DNA from: Gracilibacillus timonensis
Lineage (GTDB): Bacteria > Bacillota > Bacilli > Bacillales > Amphibacillaceae
Length of the DNA: 64,000 nt
Assembly: GCF_900086715.1 (NCBI RefSeq)
Contig: NZ_FLKH01000012.1
Location: 930,001 to 994,000 of the forward strand
Direction: 5' to 3'
This document shows positions 5,927-14,832 of the stretch, piece after piece (within the stretch, counting starts at the first letter, position 1; each line of letters begins with the position of its first letter). The translations under genes were made by a program, and so were the position numbers. The notes under the pieces are model-generated. The model did no database searches, was not told where the DNA came from, and saw only the letters and a list, made by a program, of their open reading frames with translations.

Positions 5927-7987
5927 ATGGATGAGAAGTCATCAAGAAACCAAAAACCTGTTGACGGCACAAGTAAAAATGAACAATTGGAACAATATCG
6001 CGTCAAAAATACAGGCAAGCCAATGACCACTAATGCATCTTTAAAAGTGTCAAATGATGAAGAGACCTTAAAAGCAGGCGTTCGAGGTCCTGCCTTGCAG
6101 GAAGATTTTCATTATTTTGAAAAAATGACCCACTTTGTTCGAGAACGGATACCAGAAAGGGTTGTTCATGCAAGAGGCTACGGAGCTCATGGAGAATTTG
6201 AATGTTATCAGTCGATGGAAGCATTTACAAAAGCAGGTTTTTTACAAGAGAGTGGTCAAAAGACCCCTTTGTTTGTTCGTTTTTCTACCGTGCAAGGTGG
6301 AAAAGGCTCTATGGATACGGCTAGGGATTTACGTTGTTTAGGTGTGAAATTTTATACGGAAGAGGGAAATTACGACCTGACAACGATTGCCATGCCTGTA
6401 CTAATCAATCAAGACCCGATGAAGTTTCCGGATGTCATACATGCTTATAAGAGTGAGCCTCGTACCGATATTCCAACTGCTTCTGGGGCACACGACAATT
6501 TTTGGGATTATGTAGCTAATAATCCAGAAGCGCTTCATATGGCTCTGTGGGTCATGTCAGATCGTGGCATTTTAAGAAGCTATCGAATGATGGAATCTTG
6601 GTCGATTAATACGTACCTATTTGTCAATGAAGAAGGCACGGCAACCTTTGTAAGATTTGTTTGGAAGCCTGTACTTGGTGTCCATTCCCTGCTTCAAGAT
6701 GAGGCCATGAAAATAGGTGGAATCGATCCAGATTTTCATCGGCGGGATCTGATCGAGGCAATTGAAAACGGCGCTTATCCTGAATATGAACTGGGTGTGC
6801 AGCTGATCGCACAAGAAGATGAGTTCAACTTTGATTTTGATATTCTTGATCCTGCTAAATTTTGGCCGGAAGAGCTTATTCCAGTGCAGCTTATTGGAAA
6901 AATGACGTTAAATCGAAATGTAGATAATGAATTTGCCGAAGTAGAGCAAGTAGCCTTTAATCCTGCTAATGTGGTTCCTGGCATCGGTTTTTCTAATGAC
7001 CCGGTTTTGCAAGGAAGGTTATTTGCTTACCAAAGTGCTCAATACCATCGCCTTGGTGGAGCGAATTTCCAAGACTTACCGATTAATCGTCCCATTTGTC
7101 CGTTTCATAATAATCAGCGACAAGGTTTTATGAGGTATCGTATTGATGTCGATCAGGTAAATTACCACAAAAACTCGTTAGCAGACAACACTCCTTATAC
7201 GACACCACCAGAGGAAGGCGGTTATGCGCATTATCCAGCCAAAGTAGAAGGCCGGGTCATACGGGGAAGAAGCAAATCGTTTGATGATTTTTTTTCGCAG
7301 CCGAGGATATTCTGGAATAGTCTGTCTCCTGTGGAAAAACAACATATGATTGGCGGATTGAGTTATCAGATTGGAAGCGTCAAAAGCGAATCCGTCCGTC
7401 AGCAAAACGTTGATCTCCTAGTGCACGTAGATAAGGCAATGGCGAACGTGGTTGCAGATAATCTTGGGGTGCAACGTCCGAGTGGAGAACAAGTGCCTGT
7501 CTCGACAAGTTCTCCTGCCCTTAGCCAAGCGAACACGCCTCGTTATGCTTATACACAAAAAGTCGGTGTGCTGATTGGCGATGGTTTTGATGATAATGAA
7601 GTGACCACTGTACTTCAAGTCTTACAAGACAATGGGGTTTTTATGGAGATGGTGAGTGAAAATTTAGGTGCGGTTACGGGTGCGAATGGAACAGAGCTCC
7701 AAGTAGATAAAACCTTTATTACGACAAGCCCGTATCTCGTTGATTCGCTGTATGTCGTTGGTGGAAGGTCAGGGAATCAAATGAATTTCAATGCCAACGT
7801 GGCCGAATTCGTACATGTAGCTTATAAGCATTATAAACCAATGGGTATTGCCTCAACTGGCGAATCTTATATCCAGGCATCACAGGAAAATAATTTAGAA
7901 GGTGTTGTTTTTAACAGGAATAATCCTGACTTTGCTGAAGATTTCGTTTCGGCAATCGCAGAACAACGTTTTTGGGACAGAACCTAG
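5927..7987 (+). CDS. katE: Large-subunit (clade 2) catalase-family protein with altered distal pocket
   Basis: A 686-residue heme catalase-family protein with a C-terminal DJ-1/PfpI-like domain (about 560-686, VGVLIGDGFDD). Start chosen at ATG 5927 because of AGGGAGG; an upstream ATG (5870) has none. The distal His is present (VVHARG, His81), as is Ser120 in VRFSTV and the proximal heme Tyr in RLFAYQ. However, the segment that normally reads DLVGNN[TI]P reads DLTTIAMP (151-157), so both Asn residues, including the catalytic one, are missing. FFIQD is replaced by LINQD, RDxRGFA by RDLRCLG, and a usual G[IV]HTF by SINTY. It is clearly of this family, but normal catalase activity is doubtful. 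Confidence 0.88.
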   Translation: MDEKSSRNQKPVDGTSKNEQLEQYRVKNTGKPMTTNASLKVSNDEETLKAGVRGPALQEDFHYFEKMTHFVRERIPERVVHARGYGAHGEFECYQSMEAFTKAGFLQESGQKTPLFVRFSTVQGGKGSMDTARDLRCLGVKFYTEEGNYDLTTIAMPVLINQDPMKFPDVIHAYKSEPRTDIPTASGAHDNFWDYVANNPEALHMALWVMSDRGILRSYRMMESWSINTYLFVNEEGTATFVRFVWKPVLGVHSLLQDEAMKIGGIDPDFHRRDLIEAIENGAYPEYELGVQLIAQEDEFNFDFDILDPAKFWPEELIPVQLIGKMTLNRNVDNEFAEVEQVAFNPANVVPGIGFSNDPVLQGRLFAYQSAQYHRLGGANFQDLPINRPICPFHNNQRQGFMRYRIDVDQVNYHKNSLADNTPYTTPPEEGGYAHYPAKVEGRVIRGRSKSFDDFFSQPRIFWNSLSPVEKQHMIGGLSYQIGSVKSESVRQQNVDLLVHVDKAMANVVADNLGVQRPSGEQVPVSTSSPALSQANTPRYAYTQKVGVLIGDGFDDNEVTTVLQVLQDNGVFMEMVSENLGAVTGANGTELQVDKTFITTSPYLVDSLYVVGGRSGNQMNFNANVAEFVHVAYKHYKPMGIASTGESYIQASQENNLEGVVFNRNNPDFAEDFVSAIAEQRFWDRT

Positions 7988-7999
7988 TTTTGTAAATAG

Positions 8000-8029
8000 A
8001 GGAGGAAGAGCGATAATGAAGTAGCTTTG
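8000..8029 (+). other. Orphan ribosome-binding site and two-codon start, possible gene remnant
   Basis: GAGGAGGAAG followed at normal distance by ATG AAG TAG. The reading frame closes after two codons, exactly where sequence shared with the dispersed repeats begins, as if a gene had been cut by that insertion. Confidence 0.35.
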
Positions 8030-8245
8030 CTGCGAGTTTTTAGTTAGCTGAAGCCGACCCGACCCCACGATATAGGTAAGATGGCGAGAGTGTTCTTTGC
8101 TTGAGTCGCTTGTTGACTTATGCCTTCTTTGTGGGTAAAAGCGCACCATATTCCCGGAGCGCTTGCTTCGCGCGGGTAAAACGATCAAATTCACCTCGGA
8201 AAAGTGGGCGACTTACTTTACATCATCCATCTTATTGGTAGTTAA
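8030..8245 (+). repeat. Dispersed intergenic repeat, copy 1 (right half only)
   Basis: This fills the katE-ypdA gap. Shared modules are AGTTAGCTGAAGCCG (8044-8058; compare 62380-62394), the CATATTCCCGGAGCGCTTGC block (8148-8167), AAAACGATCAAA (8179-8190), and the end module ACTTTACATCATCCATCTTAT (8214-8233). The order and orientation match the right part of the copy at 61500-62565. No left end is seen. Confidence 0.75.
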
Positions 8246-8305
8246 CATTGGATCTTTATGCTGACATTTGGTAAAGAGTCTGCCCGACTTAAAGTTTCTG
8301 CATAC

Positions 8306-8340
8306 GAAAAAACTGCCTTGTTGGCTTAGCGACAAGGCAG
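8306..8340 (-). terminator. Intrinsic terminator of ypdA
   Basis: CTGCCTTGT (8313-8321) pairs with ACAAGGCAG (8332-8340). On the minus strand the stem is followed by TTTTTTCG, directly downstream of the ypdA stop codon. Confidence 0.85.
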
Positions 8341-8355
8341 CTTTTGTGTCTTCTG

Positions 8356-9348
8356 TTAGTCTGCTCTGTTTTGTTCTTTTTGCTGGATACGGCGAGCGAT
8401 AAGGCTACCATGAAAGCGTCCGTTTTCAATGAAAATTTCGTTGTTATCATATCCTGCTGCAATAACCCCTGCAATAAATATATTATTTACATTGGTCTCC
8501 ATCGTTTCTTTATCAAAGCTAGGTCTTCCTGTATCTTGTTCAATAGAGACTCCTGCTGCTTTTAAAAACTGTTGATTCGGTTGATAGCCTGTCATCGCAA
8601 AGACATAATCGTTAGCAATCGTATGGGTTTCGCCGTTTACCGTATAGGTTAAATCATGTTTTGTTATTTTATCGATCGTGGCATTAAACTCCATATCAAT
8701 CTTGTTATTTTTCACTAAAGAGGCGAACTCGGGCAATATCCATGGCTTGACACTGCTTGAATAATCATTGCCACGATAGAGCACGGTAACATTTGCCCCA
8801 GCTTTATGCAATTCGATTCCCGCATCGACAGCAGAGTTCTTACCACCAATAATGACGACATTTTGTTGGTAGAATGGGTGTGCTTCTTTAAAATAATGGG
8901 ATACCTTGGAGAGCCCTTCCCCCTCGATGCCCATGTAATTTGGCTGACCATAGTAGCCAGTAGCGATAATACAATAATCGGAGTGATAACGTTTGGTTTC
9001 TCCATGCTGATTAACCGTTTCTAAAGCAAAACCGTGATCTAATTGTTGTAACTCTATTACTTCTTCATAGCTGTTAATCCGAAGATTTTTTCTAACGGCA
9101 ACGGTTCGATAATAGGCTAATGCTTGGTTTCTAACCGGTTTGTTCTTTTCTGTTACAAATGCCACATCACCGATTTCTAGTTTATCACTGGAACTAAAAA
9201 ATGTTTGGTGGGTGGGATACTGATAAATCGCATCGACAATATTACCCTTTTCGATAATTAAAGGGTCGATCCCTACGTTCTGTAATTCGATTGCTGCAGA
9301 CATGCCACAAGGACCTGCACCAATAACAATAACTTTCTCTTCTTGCAT
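8356..9348 (-). CDS. ypdA: Bacillithiol disulfide reductase YpdA (Bdr)
   Basis: A 330-residue FAD/NAD(P)H-dependent oxidoreductase, thioredoxin-reductase-like but without a redox CxxC pair. The FAD motif is VIGAGPCGMSAA (residues 8-19), with the family Cys in it. A second nucleotide-binding motif, VIIGGKNSAVDAGIEL, lies at about 168-183, and ATGYYGQPN marks the linker. YpdA reduces bacillithiol disulfide, which fits bshA in this window. GAAGGAGTG precedes the ATG. It stands alone on the minus strand, with its own terminator. In B. subtilis it is next to gudB, which is absent here. Confidence 0.93.
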   Translation of the reverse strand: MQEEKVIVIGAGPCGMSAAIELQNVGIDPLIIEKGNIVDAIYQYPTHQTFFSSSDKLEIGDVAFVTEKNKPVRNQALAYYRTVAVRKNLRINSYEEVIELQQLDHGFALETVNQHGETKRYHSDYCIIATGYYGQPNYMGIEGEGLSKVSHYFKEAHPFYQQNVVIIGGKNSAVDAGIELHKAGANVTVLYRGNDYSSSVKPWILPEFASLVKNNKIDMEFNATIDKITKHDLTYTVNGETHTIANDYVFAMTGYQPNQQFLKAAGVSIEQDTGRPSFDKETMETNVNNIFIAGVIAAGYDNNEIFIENGRFHGSLIARRIQQKEQNRAD

Positions 9349-9684
9349 CGATGATACACTCCTTCAATAATTCACAACGGCTTCTTTTTTCAACAATATA
9401 CATGATAACACGTTTGTCACTTGAAATATAGCAAGGAAACTTTTTTCTGATGTACAACAATAGGAAAGGCACTAATCCTCTCTCTCCCTCATAGAAAAGC
9501 TTTCAACATCTCCTTTATGACCTGAATGTAAGAGGTCCTTGCTTCTATTATTAGACCTAAAAAGACTTTTGGAAGTATGAGGTTGATGGGCGTTCTTACC
9601 GAGATAAATATAATGACCTTTTTTACTGCATCTATCTTCAAATTATGCCATAATTATGGAGAGAAAGAAAGTAGGTGAGTCATC
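9349..9684. other. Gene-free stretch between divergent ypdA and prsW
   Basis: I see no gene. It must hold the promoters of both neighbours. The one clear structure is a perfect 12-base palindrome CCATAATTATGG (9648-9659), ending about 25 bases before the prsW start and possibly an operator. The rest is AT-rich without convincing homology to the dispersed repeats. Confidence 0.5.
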
Positions 9685-10350
9685 TTGTTCGCACTGGTAT
9701 CTGTTGCGATTGCACCAGCATTTGCCCTGTTATCGTTCTTTTATTTAAAAGATGAATATGAACTAGAACCTATCCTGGCCATTTTTCGCACCTTTATTTA
9801 TGGGGCGCTATTAGTGTTCCCCATTATGTTTATTCAATATGCCTTTATCGAAGAAGGGATGATTCAGCATTCCTTTCTACAGTCTTATTTCTTATATGGC
9901 TTGTTTGAAGAATTCTTCAAATGGTTTATATTTTTAGTGACTACCTATAGTTATTCGAGATTTAATACGGTATATGATGGCATTGTTTACGGTGTATCCA
10001 TCAGTTTAGGCTTTGCTACTGTGGAAAACGTATTGTACTTATTTGCACATGGGATTGAATTTGCTTTTAGTCGGGCTATTTTCCCAGTCTCTTCCCATGC
10101 CCTATTTGGTGTGATTATGGGATATTATGTCGGAAGGGCAAAGTTTACCAACAAGCGAAAATATCCATTATTACTTATTGCATTACTACTGCCTACTTTT
10201 CTGCACGGTACATATGACTTTATCTTGGAGACGATTCAATCACAATGGCTTTATGCCATCATTCCTTTTATGGTAATGTTATGGTTGTTGAGTTTGAAAA
10301 AGGTCAAGGTAGCGAATGAGTTTAGCAAACATCAATTAAAAAAAGTATGA
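9685..10350 (+). CDS. prsW: PrsW-family intramembrane protease (site-1 protease for RsiW)
   Basis: A 221-residue polytopic membrane protease. In B. subtilis, PrsW makes the first cut in the anti-sigma factor RsiW, which frees SigW during envelope stress. The family motif EEFFKW (about residues 76-81), VENVLY after the third helix, and the later conserved His in SSHALFGVIMGYY and LHGTYDF are present. The start is TTG with GTAGGTGAGT upstream; it gives a full-length protein like B. subtilis PrsW (218 residues, from memory). Its place between ypdA and sleB is conserved. Confidence 0.93.
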   Translation: MFALVSVAIAPAFALLSFFYLKDEYELEPILAIFRTFIYGALLVFPIMFIQYAFIEEGMIQHSFLQSYFLYGLFEEFFKWFIFLVTTYSYSRFNTVYDGIVYGVSISLGFATVENVLYLFAHGIEFAFSRAIFPVSSHALFGVIMGYYVGRAKFTNKRKYPLLLIALLLPTFLHGTYDFILETIQSQWLYAIIPFMVMLWLLSLKKVKVANEFSKHQLKKV

Positions 10351-10357
10351 GTACTCT

Positions 10358-10396
10358 CACCACTTCATTTTGATATAAAATGGAAGTGGTGTTTTT
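10358..10396 (+). terminator. Intrinsic terminator of prsW
   Basis: CACCACTTCATTTT (10358-10371) pairs with the inverted copy AAAATGGAAGTGGTG (10377-10391), and a TTTTT run follows. Confidence 0.9.
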
Positions 10397-10531
10397 TGAG
10401 GAATTAGCTTATAACTAGTGCGAGGGGCTGACATATATGTTTTCGATGGGGCGCATAACCAAGCTTCAGTTCCAAGATGCTACGATGTTGCCTGATTTGG
10501 AATTGAGAGACATTTAGAATGAACTGCGATC

Positions 10532-10573
10532 AAAAAGAGACGATGGATTCATGAGAATCTGTCGTCTCTTTTT
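10532..10573. terminator. Orphan bidirectional hairpin terminator
   Basis: AAAAAGAGACGA (10532-10543) and TCGTCTCTTTTT (10562-10573) form a 12-pair stem with U-tracts in both directions. No coding sequence precedes it: 10400-10530 has no convincing ORF. It may end a small RNA or be what remains of a lost gene. Confidence 0.6.
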
Positions 10574-10597
10574 ATAAGATTAGGAAACATATAACCT

Positions 10598-10720
10598 TTG
10601 GCATAATAGGATGTGGAATGATTTAGATTATGAGCTCGTCGGTGTGTAAAGTAGTTGATTCCATCATTCCACTCAGGAAAGTGGACTACTTAACATCCTC
10701 CGTCTTAAGGCAGTTCAGTG
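10598..10720. repeat. Dispersed intergenic repeat, copy 2 (compact palindromic form)
   Basis: The left arm has GGCATAATAGGATGTGGAAT (10599-10618) and GTGTAAAGTAGT (10643-10654). The right arm has ACTACTTAACATCCTCCGTC (10685-10704). The arms are inverted copies separated by about 30 bases with CACTC...AAAGTGG. This is the family's end module folded back on itself and it could form a long hairpin upstream of sleB. Confidence 0.75.
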
Positions 10721-10892
10721 GCTGCTTTGAGTTATTCGTAAAGGACTGGCTGTGTTTTTGCCCGTTTTCTTGTTTTGGAACAAATACCTTCGTTTTTTGG
10801 CAAACTTACACTCAGGATGTATATTTTTTCTTATTTATAAAAAGCTATCCCTAAGTGAAGCAACTTTATTCGATGTGTGGAGGTAACATGAT

Positions 10893-11702
10893 ATGAAGAA
10901 AAAATTTATCATTAGTTTTTTGCTGCTTATGATCTGTACGCTAAACTTATATGAAACAGAAGTGGATGGTTTTTCGGACCAAGTCATTCAGCATGGTGCC
11001 ACTGGGGACGATGTTATTGAACTCCAGGCAAGACTTCAATATTTAGGATTTTATAATGGGAATATTGATGGTGTGTTTGGTTGGGGAACCTATTGGGCAT
11101 TACGAAATTTCCAATATGAATTTGGGATGGAAATCGACGGTTTAGCAGGACAATCGGCTAAACAAAAACTGGCAGAAGCGAGTGAATTTGACAAGGAATA
11201 TGTGCATCAGCAGATACAAGAAGGAAATAAATTCAATCATTATGGTGGTACAGATCGATCGGAATCAAATGACCCAGCTAGTGATCAGGGTGCTGGGGAG
11301 GGAACTGGAGATTTAGAACCTACCGCCGTTAATATTCCACAAGGTTTCTCACAAAACGATATTCAGATCATGGCGAATGCCGTATACGGAGAGGCGAGAG
11401 GAGAACCATACGAAGGGCAAGTAGCGGTTGCTTCCGTTATTCTAAATCGAGTAGAAAGTCCAACCTTTCCGAATACGGTATCGGGGGTAATCTTTGAACC
11501 AAGGGCATTTACAGCGGTCAGTGATGGACAGATCTGGCTTACCCCAAATGAAAATGCGAGTAAGGCAGTGCTAGATGCTATCAATGGTTGGGATCCAACT
11601 GGTGAAGCCTTGTATTATTTCAATCCTGACACGGCGACATCAGGATGGATTTGGTCTCGACCGCAAATTAAACGAATTGGCAAGCATATTTTCTGTATGT
11701 AA
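10893..11702 (+). CDS. sleB: Spore cortex-lytic enzyme SleB
   Basis: A 269-residue secreted lytic transglycosylase that degrades muramic-delta-lactam-containing spore cortex during germination. It has a signal peptide (residues 1-27), a peptidoglycan-binding domain (about 35-92, GDDVIELQARLQYLGFYNG and FGWGTYWALRNFQ), a Gly/Asp/Ser linker, and a hydrolase_2 catalytic domain (about 152-269) with the catalytic Glu in VYGEARGE. Length is normal. ypeB follows 15 bases later, the usual sleB-ypeB pair. AGGTAACATG gives the start context. Confidence 0.96.
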   Translation: MKKKFIISFLLLMICTLNLYETEVDGFSDQVIQHGATGDDVIELQARLQYLGFYNGNIDGVFGWGTYWALRNFQYEFGMEIDGLAGQSAKQKLAEASEFDKEYVHQQIQEGNKFNHYGGTDRSESNDPASDQGAGEGTGDLEPTAVNIPQGFSQNDIQIMANAVYGEARGEPYEGQVAVASVILNRVESPTFPNTVSGVIFEPRAFTAVSDGQIWLTPNENASKAVLDAINGWDPTGEALYYFNPDTATSGWIWSRPQIKRIGKHIFCM

Positions 11703-11717
11703 GGAGGAGGTGAACAA

Positions 11718-13052
11718 GTGATACGTTGGATTTTAATCAGTATATTAAGCATTGGTTTGATTGGTATTGGAGTATGGGGGTATAAAGAGCATCAAGAAAA
11801 GAATGCGATTTTGATTCAAGCTGAAAATAGTTATCAGCGTTCTTTCCATGATTTAACTTTCAACTTGGATTTATTACATGACAAAATAGGTTCTACGCTG
11901 GCAATGAATACGAGGAGACAGCTTTCTCCGCAATTAGCTGAGATTTGGCGATTAACCTCGATGGCACATAGCGATGTCGGTCAATTGCCACTAACCTTAT
12001 TACCATTTAATAAGACAGAGGAATTTTTATCCCAAATGGGTGATTTCAGTTATCGTACCGCTGTTCGAGATCTGGATACGGAACCGTTAACAGAAGAAGA
12101 AGTAGATACATTAAGCTCTCTCTATGAAATGTCAGGAGATATTGAACAGGAATTGCGTAAAGTACAAAATATGGTATTAAATGAGAATTTACGCTGGATG
12201 GATGTACAGCTCGCCTTAGTAAATAATGATGAGCCAGCGGATAATACCATTATTGATGGTTTCGAGACGGTTGAGAAGACAGTGGAAGGTTACACAGAAG
12301 GAAAATTAAATGCGAGCCTCCTTGGGACATCCAGTGACAAAGATGGTTTCAATATGCTGGGTGATCAGGTAATATCACAGGAAGAGGCTGAAGAAACGAT
12401 GCGTACCGTCCTTGGTTTAGAGGAGAACACCGCGTTGGATCTTAGTAAAACTGGTGATGGGGCAAATGTACCGTTATTTAGTGGTTCTTTCCAAGAAAAC
12501 AACCGATCAGGTTATATCGATTTGACACAGCAAGGAGGTTATCCGCTATCTTTTATGATCAATCGTGAAGTGAAAGAATCAAAGATCAGCCTCCATCAAG
12601 CAATGCAGACTGCGGAAGACTATCTTGAAAACAGTGTATTTTCCAGTGACTTTACCGTAATTGAGAGTAACCAATATGACCATGTAGGTGTATTCCAGTT
12701 TGTGCCACGTGACGGAGAAGTATGGATTTATCCCGATGCGATTCAGGTGAAAGTGGCCTTGGATACCAATGAGGTGATTGGATTTATAGCAAAGGATTAT
12801 TTGGAAAATTATCATGAACGTCAGATTCCAGAGGCTGCTATTTCAGAAGCAGAGGCAGAAGAGGCTGTAAATCCTAATTTGAGGGTAGAGGATCATCATC
12901 TAGCGATAATCGAGGATGACCTTGGTGAAGAAGTGTTAAGCTATGTCTTTTTAGGCACCTTAGATAGTGATACGTATAAGATCTTTATCGGAGCAGATGA
13001 TGGCGAGGAACTGAGAATAGATAAATTAAAACAGGCAGAAATCAAATATTAA
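11718..13052 (+). CDS. ypeB: Germination protein YpeB
   Basis: A 444-residue protein with one N-terminal membrane helix (about 3-22) and three PepSY-like repeats in the C-terminal half (about 210-440; note SQEEAEETM, SLHQAMQTAEDYL, SEAEAEEAVNP). YpeB is needed for SleB to accumulate in the inner spore membrane and holds it inactive until germination. Start is GTG with AAGGAGGAGGTG upstream. It forms an operon with sleB, most likely SigG-dependent by analogy with B. subtilis; I did not define that promoter. Confidence 0.95.
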   Translation: MIRWILISILSIGLIGIGVWGYKEHQEKNAILIQAENSYQRSFHDLTFNLDLLHDKIGSTLAMNTRRQLSPQLAEIWRLTSMAHSDVGQLPLTLLPFNKTEEFLSQMGDFSYRTAVRDLDTEPLTEEEVDTLSSLYEMSGDIEQELRKVQNMVLNENLRWMDVQLALVNNDEPADNTIIDGFETVEKTVEGYTEGKLNASLLGTSSDKDGFNMLGDQVISQEEAEETMRTVLGLEENTALDLSKTGDGANVPLFSGSFQENNRSGYIDLTQQGGYPLSFMINREVKESKISLHQAMQTAEDYLENSVFSSDFTVIESNQYDHVGVFQFVPRDGEVWIYPDAIQVKVALDTNEVIGFIAKDYLENYHERQIPEAAISEAEAEEAVNPNLRVEDHHLAIIEDDLGEEVLSYVFLGTLDSDTYKIFIGADDGEELRIDKLKQAEIKY

Positions 13053-13057
13053 TCGAT

Positions 13058-13092
13058 AAACAAAGGCTGACACTGCTCAGCCTTTGTTTATT
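13058..13092 (+). terminator. Intrinsic terminator of sleB-ypeB
   Basis: AAACAAAGGCTGA pairs with TCAGCCTTTGTTT around a six-base loop, directly after the ypeB stop. The U-tract is contained in TTTGTTTATT. Confidence 0.85.
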
Positions 13093-13457
13093 ATAGACAA
13101 CACACTTTGATTAGTAACCAAGCTAGAAACGAAACAGCCGATCAGATGGCTGATTTGAAATAGCTAGTCCTGTAGTAAAGGTGATTGTTTTTCTCCGTTG
13201 AATAATTGCTCCAAAATAGCCTGCCACTTTATCACATCAATTTTATTTGTACAGTACTAGCATAGGTTAGCGTTTTTTCGTTATTTTGTACTAACACCTT
13301 TTCCCATCAGTCGTTTTTTGTGGTAGACTATAGAGAGACACTTATGCCAATGATGAAAATATCAAAAGGTGTAATCGTACATCTTCTGCAGTTAATGAGC
13401 ACTGCGCAAAGACTTGAATGACGGCGATTTACATAATAGGGAGAAAGAGGAGAAACA
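13093..13457. other. Gene-free stretch upstream of ypfA
   Basis: No ORF or repeat module is recognised. GGTAGACTATAGA around 13321-13333 could be a -10 region, but no matching -35 box stands out. Confidence 0.4.
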
Positions 13458-14102
13458 TTGATAAAATTAGGTGCTGTATTGCAGTTAGAAGCCACAGATA
13501 GTGAGCATACCTATAAGTGTAAAGTAGTAGATATTAGCGAAGGACAACTATTTGTAGATTACCCTGTCCATACCATTACAAGACGGACGGAGTTATTTCC
13601 GGTAGGAACGACTTTTCATAGTTCATTTATCCAGAATAACAGTGTATATAGTTTTTTTACGAAGATACTAGCCAAACAAAACATAAAAGAAATCCCTGTA
13701 TTGGTTTTGGCATTTCAAGAAAATAGCATGAAAAGGATTCAAAGACGGGAACATTTACGGGTAGAAACCATCTTAGATATATCAGTGAAATCTTCCTCCA
13801 TTGCTTTTCATACTGTTAGCGCTGATCTGAGCGGTGGCGGAGTATCTGTCATTTTGCATTCCGATCAAGTGATCCAAGAAGGGGAACAGCTGGATTTGAT
13901 GCTTGTTTTACCGATTAACGGTATAATAGAATATATCCATGTTATTGGCACAGCTTTACGTGATCGCGAGCAAAAAGAGAATAAACGTCGGTTATCCATC
14001 CGATTTGACAAGGTCCGTTCACAAGATCAACAGCTGATTGTACGCTATTGTTATTTGCGGCAGCTAGCCGATTTTAAAAAAGAATTTAATAAGGATGTAT
14101 AA
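13458..14102 (+). CDS. ypfA: YcgR/PilZ-domain c-di-GMP receptor YpfA (flagellar brake)
   Basis: A 214-residue cytoplasmic protein with an N-terminal YcgR-like beta-barrel (about 5-90) and a C-terminal PilZ domain (about 92-205). The two c-di-GMP signatures are present: the basic RxxxR cluster in RIQRREHLR and the DLSGGG motif. In B. subtilis, YpfA binds c-di-GMP and slows motility by acting on MotA. cheR in this window supports a motile organism. Start is TTG with AGAGGAG upstream. The small ypfB gene that follows in B. subtilis is not visible. Confidence 0.92.
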   Translation: MIKLGAVLQLEATDSEHTYKCKVVDISEGQLFVDYPVHTITRRTELFPVGTTFHSSFIQNNSVYSFFTKILAKQNIKEIPVLVLAFQENSMKRIQRREHLRVETILDISVKSSSIAFHTVSADLSGGGVSVILHSDQVIQEGEQLDLMLVLPINGIIEYIHVIGTALRDREQKENKRRLSIRFDKVRSQDQQLIVRYCYLRQLADFKKEFNKDV

Positions 14103-14154
14103 TCATTTCAGAGAATGACAGGGTGTAGTGATAAAGAAAGAGAGGTTGTAAGGG

Positions 14155-14826
14155 ATGAGTGCAAAGCATTTAGCGATAGCGATTGATGGACCAGCTGCTG
14201 CAGGAAAAAGTACAGTGGCCAAGATAGTCGCAAAGGAATTATCCTATATTTATATTGACACAGGTGCGATGTATCGCTCGCTAACCTATTCGGTGATGGT
14301 AAATGGCGTTCCAAGAACCGATAAACAACAGGTGATAGACCATTTAGCAGCCATTGAAATCTATATCGATACCAATCAGGCTGTCTTCATTGATCAAATG
14401 GAGGTAACCGAACGTATTAGAACAGAAGAGGTGAGTCAGCATGTTTCTGAGATAGCTTCTATTCCAGAGGTACGGGAGGAGATGGTGCGCCGTCAGCAAC
14501 AGCTAGCTGCAAAAAGAGCAGTGGTGATGGATGGCCGGGATATTGGAACACACGTCATTCCAGATGCAGAGGTGAAAATTTTCTTAATTGCTAGTGTCGA
14601 AGAGCGAGCACAAAGACGACATGCTGAAAATCAAAAGAAAGGTTTTACCTCCGATCTTGAGCAAATCAAAAAAGATATCGCAAGGAGGGACAAACTAGAT
14701 TCAGAACGAGAGGTGTCTCCACTAAGAAAAGCGGACGATGCCATCGAAATCGATACGACATCCTTAGCGATAGGCGAAGTGGCCGAAAAGATATTGACGA
14801 TTGCGAAAGAAAAGGTAAGGGGTTAA
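14155..14826 (+). CDS. cmk: Cytidylate kinase
   Basis: A 223-residue P-loop kinase that phosphorylates CMP and dCMP. The Walker A motif [11 protein letters not shown] lies at residues 10-20. The CMP-binding TGAMYR follows at about 41-46, and the lid region contains RDIGTHV and [10 protein letters not shown]. It opens the conserved cmk-plsC-rpsA cluster; plsC starts 6 bases after its stop. Confidence 0.97.
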   Translation: MSAKHLAIAIDGPAAAGKSTVAKIVAKELSYIYIDTGAMYRSLTYSVMVNGVPRTDKQQVIDHLAAIEIYIDTNQAVFIDQMEVTERIRTEEVSQHVSEIASIPEVREEMVRRQQQLAAKRAVVMDGRDIGTHVIPDAEVKIFLIASVEERAQRRHAENQKKGFTSDLEQIKKDIARRDKLDSEREVSPLRKADDAIEIDTTSLAIGEVAEKILTIAKEKVRG

Positions 14827-14832
14827 TAGGAG

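Noticed and set aside
10630-10854. ORF of 74 codons before sleB
   Set aside because: It starts inside a repeat copy, lacks an SD, and has Phe/Cys-rich random composition.
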